From the NCBI GenBank assembly GCA_032622095.1, contig CP136069.1:122316126-122380125 (forward strand): a DNA stretch of 64,000 bases, given 5' to 3'. Below, piece after piece: positions 23,001-34,000 of this stretch (position 1 is its first letter; each line of letters opens with the position of its first letter). The DNA comes from Siphonodentalium dalli. Its lineage: Eukaryota > Mollusca > Scaphopoda > Gadilida > Siphonodentaliidae. Position numbers and translations under genes: made by a program. The notes under the pieces are model-generated. The model made no database searches and had not been told where the DNA came from. It was given only the letters and a program-made list of their open reading frames with translations.

Positions 23001-24309
23001 ATTAACATTCACGACAAATTTTATGATGATCAGACTAAAGGTACGGCCTGTAGCCCGTGCTAAAGGATTTAGTCATACAAAGAGTAAAATCCAAGATGGC
23101 TGCTGGCGGCCATGTTTTTTGGCCTATTGACCCCAAAATGACTCGTTCCCATCTACATGTCATTATTAACATTCTTGACAAATTTTATGATGATCAGACT
23201 AAAAGTAGGACCTGTAGCCCGTGCTAAAGGATTTAGTCATACAAAGAGTAAAATCCAAGATGGCTGCTGGCGGCCATATTTTTTGGCCGAATGACCCCAA
23301 AATTACTCGTTCCCATCTAAATGTCAATATTAACATCCATGACAAATTTGATGATGATCAGACTAAAGGTACGACCTGTAGCCCGTGCTAAAGAATTTAG
23401 TCATACAAAGAGTAAAATCCAAGAAGGCTGCTGGCCGCCATGTTTTTTGGCCGAATGACCCCAAAATTACTCGTTCCCATCTACATGTCAATATTAACAC
23501 CCATGACAAATTTCATGATGATCAGACTAAAGGTACGACCTGTGGCCCGTGCTAATGGATTGAATTTTGAAATCCAAGATGGCCGCTGGCGGCCATGTTT
23601 TTTGTCCGAATGACCCCAAAATGACTCGTTCCCATCTACATTCCAATTTCAACAGCCATGACAAATTTTATGATGATCGGACTTAAGGTACGACCTGTAG
23701 CCCGTGCTAAAGGATTTAGTCATACAAAGAGTGAAATCAAAGATGCCTGCTGGCGGCCATGTTTTTCGGCCGAATGACCCCAAAATGACTCGTTCCCATC
23801 TACATGTCATTATTAACATTCTTGACAAATTTTATGATGATCAGACTAAAAGTACGACCTGTAGCCCGTGCTAAAGAATTTAGTCATACAAAGAGTAAAA
23901 TCCAAGATGGCTGCTGGCGGCCATGTTTTTGGGCCGAATGACCCCAAAATTACTCGTTCCCATCTACATGTCAATATTAACATCCATGACAAATTTCACG
24001 ACGATCAGACAAACAGTACGCCCTGTAGCCCTTGCTAATGGATTGAATTTTGAAATGCAAGATGGCCACTGGCGGCCATGTTTTTTTACCGAATGACCCC
24101 AAAATTAATCATTCTGGTCTAAATGTTGATGTCAACAGCTATGACAAATTTCATAATGATCCGACCAAAGGTACTACCTGTAGACTGCATTGTTGACGCC
24201 TTACGTACACACGTACACACGCACACTCGCACACACGCACACACGTACACACGGACGACGGACGACAAAGCCATGGCAATAGCTCAAACTTTACAAAGTA
24301 AAGTTGAAC
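20069..24309 (+). mobile_element. core-repeat (pearl/TR-MITE-like) element, split by insertion 21020-22681
   Basis: The left end is GAAAGTGTCAATGACACTGT followed by AGCTCAACTT. The body is a tandem array of ~163-bp units containing CCAAGATGGC, GGCGGCCATG, GACCCCAAAATGACTCGTTC, GACAAATTT and GTACGACCTGTAGCCC. Two alternating unit types can be told apart, one with TTTAGTCATACAAAGAG and one with GGATTGAATTTTGAAATCC. The right end has an ACACACGC/ACGG microsatellite, then CCATGGCAATAGCTC and a terminal hairpin CTTTAC-AAA-GTAAAG. The architecture (lead end, ~160-bp core repeats, microsatellite, 3' hairpin) resembles bivalve pearl elements. No ORF with a transposase signature. It is interrupted at 21016-22685 by an inverted copy of itself. 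Confidence 0.85.
21020..22681 (-). mobile_element. nested core-repeat element, complete, inverted, with ATTA duplication
   Basis: The sequence starts with the complement of the hairpin end (GCTCAACTTTACTTTGTAAA) and the CGTGTGTGCG microsatellite. It runs through about nine ~163-bp units in minus orientation and finishes with GACAGTGTCATTGAC-type lead sequence ending CACTTTC at 22681. ATTA flanks it on both sides (21016-21019 and 22682-22685). Removing the element plus one ATTA restores the host core repeat (CATGTCATTATTAACATTC). A single 1,662-bp insertion is the simplest reading. Confidence 0.85.
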
Positions 24310-24660
24310 TAATGAATGGTGTTGCAGCATGAGATTAACACAGATTTGAGATTCCAGACATGTTGGTCTAATTAAATTTAATCAATGCAACTCTCTCTCT
24401 CTTCCTCTCTACCCAATGCTAAATGGCAGATAGAGTAGCCTTATCAGCAGTGATACAATAAAATTGCAAAGTATGTGGATTGTTGAAATTGATACCACCT
24501 GTAGCATTGCATTGGCAATAGAATACTGACCCCAGTATAAGCAGGTGGTATAAAGAGGCAGCTGTGTTGTAGAATTTTCCACTGTACCTTCCCATTCACA
24601 GGTGGTCAGTATTATATGCCCCGAATTTAAACATCAAACATGTGTAACTCAATGCTTTGT
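24310..24660. other. no recognisable feature, short CT run
   Basis: Flank of the core-repeat element with a (CT) run near 24392-24410. Around 24480-24610, GATACCACCTGTAGCATTGC is followed by GACCCCAGTATAAGCAGGTGG; this is only weak self-complementarity. Confidence 0.4.
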
Positions 24661-25250
24661 GTCAAGATTGTACCTGCATGGGTACAACCAGGGTTGTATC
24701 TGAGGATAGACAAGGCTACCGGGGTACACCATGGTATACCCGGGTATACCGGGGTATGTACCCCAGGCTTTTTTTAATATGGGAAATTATGTCACATACT
24801 ACTTGGATCAAACATCATGGCATTGTGGTGCGATATATGTATAGGGGAGAGGGTAGTCTGAAAAACCTGACCATTCTAAACAGAGCTATCGCTCAGAATT
24901 GTCTCTCCAGCAGCTTGAACACCATTTCCATAAAAGTGATTTATCACACCGGGGTATACCAAGGTGCAAAAAAAACTACAACCCCTGAAGTATTGTGAGG
25001 TTTTCAGCTTCGCACTATGTCATGTAGTTAGAAGGTCCCTCAAAAATCTTCACATAGGCTGATTAGCCAATAATTTGTAACTTTATGCTTTGTGTCAAGA
25101 TTGTACCGGGGTACAACCATGGTTGTACACGTGGACAGACAGGGTTGTACCATGGTACAACTGGGAATATACCAGGGTACAACCCTGGTAAACCACGGTA
25201 TACCCAGGTATACCGGGGTATGTACCCCGGGTTTTTTTTATATGGGCACC
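24661..25250. repeat. token repeats related to 16570-17040
   Basis: Two blocks (24661-24790 and 25085-25250) begin with the same TTTGTGTCAAGATTGTACC. They continue as clusters of GGTATACC, CCATGG, GGTACAACC and CCGGGG tokens and end in GGGGTATGTACCCC followed by poly-T and ATATGGG. A small piece lies at about 24950-24965. The reverse complement of the end (CCCATATAAAAAAAACCC) also starts the large array at 16568, linking the three loci. Confidence 0.85.
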
Positions 25251-25366
25251 CCTCTAGCCACATCCCTGCACGCGCCATCCTGGAATGGAATAAACTTGAA
25301 GAAGACACAGTCAAAGCCGCAGACATTGAAATATTCAAAGCCGCACTCACTATGAGAGAAAAATAA
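25250..25366 (+). pseudogene. LINE ORF2 extreme C-terminus
   Basis: The frame reads SSHIPARAILEWNKLEEDTV, then KAADIEIFKAALTM and stop TAA. This is the typical end of CR1/Jockey-type ORF2 ('FF..R....WN.LP...V.....FK..L'). It directly follows the token repeat, which may be part of the same retroelement or its insertion point. The tail downstream contains ACAGATACAGATACAGG. Only about 38 codons survive. Confidence 0.75.
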
Positions 25367-26144
25367 ATGCGCTCTCTCCACCGTCCCATAAAAGCCAAAC
25401 TGGTCACTGGGACGTAATTCTACAGATACAGATACAGGTTCCAAAAACTGCCAACATTTGACAAAGAGGTAACCTTACCACTCCAGTAATATTGATATTT
25501 TTTATATATCTTTCTAAATTAATGGTGAATTGTATATGATATATAAATTAGTATATCAACCTGGCTGTTGGGGAAAATAATCCATTCTAGCCCACGTGAT
25601 AATTTAGTGTGCTAAAACGGCATTTACATAAAGAGCCTGCCATATTGAATCTGGCATATCCGAAAATATCGCAATTCGAACGACGAAACAATTTTTCGGT
25701 AACAATTTAGGAAATCCTCGAATCCTGCCTACATGTCGTGACCTTTATTGGGTTCCAATTAAAAGTTACAACTTGAAATTCGGCAATTGCGACGGGGTGA
25801 TGAGTAGATCGTAGCCCCTCTAGGATTAAAATCCATGAGAAAGATGTACTCCCAAGTTTTTAAGAGTTGGACGTATATCTCCACATGGGGCATGACTTGT
25901 CGGCAAACACATCGCATAAACGCATTTAACTTACATTTCGTGGTAATTAACCAACCAGCAACATATCATGGTGACTTACGTAATGAATGACCATGGCGCG
26001 ATCATAAACAACGATAAATTTATATCCATTGTTGCTAAACAATGATGCACTTAGCCAACCAACCCGCCGCGAGCCCCAAAGTCACAAAGCTGTACGATAG
26101 ATTAATTTCCCAGTTAGCCTGAATGGTGTTTGATGGATTGTAGC
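25367..26144. other. upstream flank of the Myb/SANT gene
   Basis: No repeat of the common families and no ORF of note. The sequence becomes less AT-rich toward 26000. I see no definite element except the TATA motif that follows; promoter function is inferred from position. Confidence 0.4.
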
Positions 26145-26152
26145 TATAAATA
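26145..26152 (+). promoter_or_regulatory. TATA box (TATAAATA)
   Basis: TATAAATA is followed about 120 nt later by the first ATG of the proposed first exon (26268), with no earlier ATG between. Transcription would start near 26175. Position and motif only. Confidence 0.45.
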
Positions 26153-26267
26153 GTAACACAATCGGCTTGTACGATCGTCGAGCTAGCGTGGAAATCGATT
26201 TGCCTGGCAGAGATAGTTGGATTGCAGAGAGGATCGGATCGATCGAACGAACGCATACCCACGCTAC

Positions 26268-28019
26268 ATGCAGCCGAAAAAAGAATCCCCACCAAGAAAA
26301 AGCAAAAGAAAACCAGGAAGGACGCACCGCGTGATAAAAGAAACGGAGGTAAGCATTTAGATTGCCTTCGTTGCATGTGCATTTAAGATTATTTCGTACA
26401 CACCAAGTACCAAACGCTCAAGCGATCGCTGGATGACCCAGTTAGCGAGCAGTTTCTTTGTGCCTGGGCGACCTTTTCGCACAAAAAGCAATTATTTTGT
26501 TGCTTCTTTGTGGCCTCTCATGTTATGAGTTGTTTGTGTTGGTAAATGTGATGTCTTACGAAAGGGGTTAAAATGCTCGCGTTTTGAACGGTACGTTTTC
26601 ATCTCCCGATGTTGGGTTGTATCATGAGAGTTGATCGGTGAGCAATTAAACAATTAATCATGTAACCTGTCTGATGTGAGAGTGGAATTGGTTGTTGGGG
26701 ATTTTTTTTTTTGCAGTTGGATAGCGATCATTTGTAAAATATAATCGTTGCTATCGTATTTTACGCTATCAATTTAACCCCTCGCACACGTAGATCTACA
26801 CCTGATAATCTCTTATTGTGACCGGAAATATATGAAATGGTCATATTATCAGGTCAGACACACCCTGAAGTAAACTAGTATAGTTTTTTTTATTCCACTA
26901 TTTCTATGTTTTTGTGAACAAATTGTGATCGCGCATCCATGTGCATAGCCAAATTACTTACTAGTAGCAATACTATAGCGAATGAAAAGTGTTCCAACCT
27001 TTTGCGCCCGATGTGTGTATTCAATAATTCCACAACGATGCCTTTCTAAATGACATGACGATTCATTCGCTCCTTCATAACAATATACAGTAGCCGAGAG
27101 CTTTCCGATGAATGGCAACAAGCCATATTTCCGACTAAATCCTGAAAAATTACCCATAATTCTGCTGTGGTTAAGTGGTCAATTACTTTGGACATTACTG
27201 TAGACTCATTAGTTATTAATTAGATTAATTATTCACGTGGATCGAAACATGTTATTTCGTCACAAAAACAAACATATGGTATCGAATTAATGCGACACTT
27301 ATATCATATGTGACACATATGTATAATCACGGTATGTAAGTCTACATGTATCATATAATTTCAACTTGAAAATATAGGGTCTCTAAAGGGTCATTTTAAC
27401 TGTTCTGATTGGTAATTTTAAGCAAAGTTTATGAATTTTATACTAAAAAGTGACAGTGTGATACCGTATATGTTTATGGGCTTGTCCATGAAAACTCCAC
27501 GACGATACATGCATATTGTTCATTTGAATCTCAACCGTGTACCGGTATGTATACGTGATTAATAGACCGGCATACTCCAAAAACATTGCCATAGCTATAG
27601 CAGTTTCCATCTTGTTTTCATATCACCCCCACCCCCAAGAAGTGACATAAACGCTCTTTGTACTTACCATATCAGGAACAGAAAAACAAAAACGCCCGTC
27701 ATTGTTCCGTGCGTTTTATGTTTACCCATACCATAGTATGGTAAACATAATGTTTACCCATACCATAGTATGGTAAACATAGTGTCGTCCGGATTGACCA
27801 CTCGTCGTTAGTCCGTCCGTCTGTCTGTCCGTAGACACTTTACGCATGGTGCGATAACTGAAATATTTTATATCGGATCGGAACCAAATTTTATAAATGA
27901 ATTTCTCAGCACAAAAGACATAATTTAGTTCGAATATGGGTTTGATCCGACTATTTTTAAGTGAGTTATGGCCATTTTTCGAAGAAAAAAAAAATTTAGA
28001 TTGAATTCCTAGCTCAATT

Positions 28020-28096
<77 letters not shown>

Positions 28097-31000
28097 TAAA
28101 TAATTAAATAAATAAAAATATATATATATAATAAAAAAAATATTTTTTTAAATAATTAAAAACTAATATTTTTTTTAAAGTTAAAAAATTTTGAAAAACT
28201 AACAACATTATAACTCCAAGGGTACCCCGAGTCACCACACCAAATTTGGTTTAAATCGATCCAAAATCTTGTGATATGTACTGGTAAATTTGTTTGGAGC
28301 GACATTAAACCCAATTCACCAATTACATCCCAAGCATTTGGACTACTTAGCTATTGATAAGGCTATATTATTTTTCTGATGTCTCTTATGCCAATGTGCA
28401 GATAAAGAAAGCTATGGTAGCTAATTTAGAAAAAAGTTTCAATAATACACATCACACGATATTAATAGTAGACTAGAACATCTGTGCTGCATTGCACAGC
28501 TGAGTATATCACTCTACATGTGGTCTGATGTCATTATAAATGTTATTGGTTTAATAGAGATGCCACTGTAAACTTAAATTGGACTCTCTTAACCCAAGTA
28601 GTCCACGTCCAGGTCACCTTTTCACATTTAACCCAAGGCTGTGGTGCTGCAGCATTACAGATCCTGTACCATTGCATTATCTTACCGGTATATAAATGCG
28701 AGTGACCCATAATTCCAATAATTTGTGTTATGTACATTTATCTATAATAGTACATAACATTATACTCTATAATTCAACATCAAAGCTCTCATTTATGATT
28801 CTGATCATAGTTATTTACTATCGCCAAGGGATGGGTTAAGATCTGCCGATCGTGATCGGCCTCTCTTTCGAAATTATGTGACTTGGAGAATCTCTCATTT
28901 GGAAATTCCGTATGAGAGATTTAGCGTATTTATAGATCAATTTTTATCCAAGAACCGACCGAGATGCAACACAAGCGAGCATAATTTCAAGCTTCAAACG
29001 GCCATAACTTTAACGTACGCGTGGGGTAAGTTCTAGATGAGTTCGGCGATTAACAAATTATGAACACAAACATTACGATACTGTCGGGAATGGTTAGATG
29101 TAGATCACGCGGTTCATGCCATGAATCTGTACTCTGACTAACGCCCGTATATATCATATTTCACCAGTACACCTGGGGACTTTTTGAAGGTTTGACAGGG
29201 AACCTTATAAAGTCGAAAAAATAGCATGGGGTATATGTTTCTTTATCATCTGTTCCTTAATAATGTACTTCATTGTAGGTGAAGGTCCCCAACTCGAAAT
29301 TACATGCTTTTCTGAGACTTTTGTGAGCCGATATCGCAATGAACACCAAATTAATTACCCAGGATAAAACCCATAATTGTAAGCGATGCAATGCATAATC
29401 GCTCACAGTCACTTAAATCGTGAAATTTCGAGTTGGACCTTCACCTACAGTGAAGTTCATTATTAAGGAACAGATAATACCCTAGAAATATATTCACCGA
29501 GCTAGTTTTTCGACTATATATTAAGGTTCCCTGTCAAAACTTCAAAATATTCCCAGGTTTTGTACATGTGGAATATGATCTCCACGGGCGTTAACCTGAG
29601 TAGAGATCCATGGCATGATCTATATATAGGTTAGATGCACGGTCTTTACAATTGTGTGTCCAACTTAAAGCGTCCAACTGAATTCCTTGATTTCAAATGT
29701 ACCAACTGATAAACACCCAACTTTTCCAACCGTACGCCCCTATATATACGGTCCAGCTGTACGGTCGGGAAGTTTCCAACTGATGGCCATTTCAGTATAT
29801 ATTTCTTGCTGAAAGTAGGAAAATATTCGTATTGTTGTCTCAACACGACATGTTTTACGTATTTGCTTTTCAAAATCACAAACTAAATGCAGGGTTTACC
29901 TCCCTTGATAACTTGATAAGACCGCTGCTTATTTTACCCACATTTGCATTTAATTTACATTACCGGCGACAATTTACCAACATTCTACCCACATTTGGAG
30001 ATCAGAGTCACGCGTTGCCCTTTATCAAGACCACTCAAAATCGAAAAACAATTGTGCAATTTCGTACCTTAAGTTTGGAAAGTACCACTAAAACCGAAGA
30101 ACTATATCTCGAAACGATGTGATTTGGTACTCCTATTATTTGATCAACACACAAGTCTAAACGCACATGGGGCGACACCATTGCTGCCATTTAAAAAAAA
30201 TGTGAAAATAGTCAACAAAACTACCGACCTAATGCTCCATTCTCTCAATAAGTATTTAGTGTGGGAATTGTTCTCAAAGTACATTGGAAAATAGACTTTG
30301 GGGCGATCTGTTCCGCCATTTTGGCTGGAAAAACCAGGGCTAAATATAGAAAACCAGAAACTTGTATCCAGCCAGTGACAGTCAGAAAGGAAGTATGAGT
30401 GGTGCGCTCTGGTATATATAGAGATTGTGAAACTCAACCTATCGTAACAGACTCAACCTATTTTCGATGTGGTATTTCCAATAAATAGGGCATTCAATTT
30501 TCAACTGTTTATAATGTCGACCAATGTATAGGGGTTGAGATACCCCACCGCTGTTTAACTTTTCTGTGATGCAGGTAAAATATACAATGTTGATTAATAT
30601 CGCGTTGAATCAGTTTTAAGAACCTATAATGACTCGACATCTGTTGGAAATTTCATACCAAAAATAGGTTGAAGATGTTCTGATAACTATCAGTTGGACA
30701 GGACGGTCGGATAATTTCCAACCGTAGACAACACATGAGGTATCAGTTGCACATACGAGTTTCGGGGACTTGCAGAATTCCAACGAAGGCGGGGGTGAAA
30801 TAGAGCTTTCCACCGCTGTCAATCAATCAAATAATTATTAGTAGATATATTCTACCAATTAACGAATTAATCTGCACCCGTTGAACCACGAAAAACTCAA
30901 AAATTTTGCGTAATTCCGCTTGCACCCCCTAGGCTGTCTCTTCACACTGACCACTAACCAGGGGAGGAACAAAATCCACCATGGTTCGACCCAACATGAG

Positions 31001-34000
31001 AACATTTTGATATCTCAACTTGAAAATAGCTAAATCCTAACAACTAGTGGTCTAACTTCTCACACGAGGCGAATGCACGTATACACCTGAATTTGTTTTT
31101 CCTAACTTAATTAGCAGTTTTTCACTGGCCACTAGGGAAGGACCAGAACACATCGGGCCGACCATGGTTCGGCCTGTGGTGTGAGAACGTTTGAAATTAT
31201 AACATGACTGGCCTCAAGCTTTCCAATTGTTTGAAATTCGTAACTAACGGCAGTTTCAGTCCAAATGTTTGACCAAACCTAAAAAAATATGCAAGTGTTG
31301 GTCTTAAAACAACAAATTCCCCATTAATAAATTGTTGGAAGATCAAAATACGAGAAAAATTTCAACATATTGTTGTTGTGAAATTTCCAACTAATGTTTT
31401 GTCAGGTATTTCCAACTGTTGAACAATTTTATCAAAGTTTGGGATGAGATCCCCCCACCCAGTGTCGGCACGTCCCTGATAATATATACCGACAGTTTAT
31501 GGTAACATTTTGAACGGATGTATGGTTGGATTAATATCTACACATCCGATTATGCACATGCACGCACTGTGGCACAGTGTACTGATCGAAACCGGTTTGA
31601 CAATTAGCCTTATTGAAACCAACTAAATGTTACGAAATAGTGGGATTACATCATTACATAGTAAACATCTAAAACTGAAACCATTGTATTGTGCAACCGA
31701 TTTACGCAATGATGCACGCATGTTACAAATGACAATAAGGTTTTGACCTTAACTTGATTGTCTTTTGCTCTCTTCAGCATGTTCTCCCAAAAAAACGCAC
31801 ATTATCTGCTTATAAAAAACTTAGTTTAGGCAGATAATCTGCTTAGAATTACATCATTTTGAATTGATAATGTGCTGAAAATGAGAGAATTTTAGTCACA
31901 TTATCGACTCATAATGAGGCGATTCTAAGTATATTATGTGCGGAGAATGACACAAATAAGCCAACCCACGACTCTTGAGGTGTACGCTCTTTAACATGTG
32001 TTTTCACTGTGGCCCGCGCCATAAAACGAAATAACGGGTATGAGGAGTCCATTACTTATTTCATAATCAAATAATCACATTATGTACATATTTCACATTA
32101 TAGGTCGATTATGTGCGTATTTTGTTTTCTCATTGACTCGGGTCTCGGGTGGCGCATCGAGTCGTTTTCTTGTCAGCAGGAACGTAACGACATGGGGGTG
32201 ACTGAAAATATATTTTTGAGAATTTGTTTCTGGAATGACCTATATTTGAAAAATCGATATAAAATTAAAAAAATTAATACACCAACATTATAATGGAACA
32301 AGTTCCAAACGGACCCACCAGATAAATACCTGTTCCATAAAAATGTTGGTGTATTTATTTTTTAATTTTATATTGATTTTTCAAATGTAGTTCCAGAAAA
32401 AAATGTAATTCCAGAAAAAAAACTCAACAAAATATATTTATAGCAAAATTTTATTATTTACCAAGCGGACCCGCCAGATATATACCTGTTGTTTCCAATA
32501 CCACATAAATTCAGACTCAGAAGTATGAGCAACTCTAACTTTTGCTCCGCAGATTTGCATGGAAATCCCCATTTAAAATTGGTCACTTGACCTCCTCCTT
32601 AAAGTTATCAAGCCGATCCGCACACATGTACATGTATATGTTTTGTAGATTATCGTCCCTTGTTAACGTGCACATGCGATATTTTCTTCAGCCGATATTA
32701 CGTGCATTTTACCCACCATCCGGATACGTTTTGTCAATTAATACCGCTCAAAATATGCCATGCACCAACGCCAGTTTATTCTTCTGACCAATGCAAATGC
32801 ATGGACCAACTTGAAATGTATAGAAATGCAAAAGCTTGTGATATGAATTAATATACTTGTAAGACTGAAACCGTCAAAGGAGGTAAAGGGTCAAATCACG
32901 AATTGATATTAAGGAATATGGAATCTCGATTTTCAAATGTGTCAACAATGATTGAAGAGTCAGCCCCGTCAGAGGCCCCTGCAATCCAGGAATCTGCTGC
33001 TACTTGGTTGAAATCAGGTTCGTGGTTATGGTTGCCGCTGTTGGATATCACCATATCGTTCTCAGTGTTGGTGGTTGCACGGCAGTCTTTCTTATACAAC
33101 ATCGCCAATGAATTCGATCATTTCTCCTTGATTTAACGGAGAATTTATGGACAGTTATGGACTGTGACAACACTGGAACGCAGGTGTTTTGATATGGACT
33201 ATAATCTCCGCCGGCCAAGTCGTTAATCTCTGCCTGCCGGGTAGACAGGATATACCCGTCACAAGTGTGTATCATATTGTAAAGATATCACTTATGGTGG
33301 ACATGCATGCTTTCCTGGTCACAGCTAATCCAATCAGAGGGGTGGTCGGTTTCCTTTGTCATACTAATCTAATCAAGATAATCCATGTGGTGTGATCTGC
33401 CTGCCATCTGGTCTGGTTGAAAGATGTCCATGAGATGTTTTATTGGGCCAATTTGTGAAACTTGTTTGCATTGAATCTGAGGAAACATGAAATTTCAAAG
33501 TCTTAAAATTGGGATACGTTGGTAGTTTCGGGTGTAAAAAGTATCTGTTATGATCTATTATCTAGCTTGTTTAGCGGGTAGGCACTTTTGGATGCAGCTA
33601 AGAGTTTATTATTTACATTTTTTTACTATAGAAATTTTCGAATTCATATTCGTACATGTTTTGTCCAGACTTCGGATGGGCATGATCTTAGATAGATATG
33701 TTCAATGTTCCAACCAGACATGGTACATGGTTCGAAGAACTAAACAGAATGACAAAAACAACACCTATATACTAAACTTTTAAGGACCAATTTTGAATGG
33801 GCATTTCCATTCAAATCTCAGCAGCAAAGTTGCAAATATTTAAGGACCAATTTTGAATGGGCATTTCCATTCAAATCTCCGCAGCAAAGTTGCAAATATT
33901 TATAGGTGTGATTTTGTGTGGTATTGAAAACAATACATATTTACCTGGCAGGCAGTTTTGTTCCATTAGACAGTTGGGGTATTTATTTTTTCATTTTATA

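Noticed and set aside
20130-24332. Small ORFs in the core-repeat elements (for example 20130-20336, 22414-22620)
   Set aside because: The same peptide appears in mirrored copies and each is a translation of the tandem unit; no transposase motif.
28022-28094. CRISPR-like or telomere-like array
   Set aside because: It is a plain CA microsatellite; no spacer structure, and the DNA is eukaryotic.
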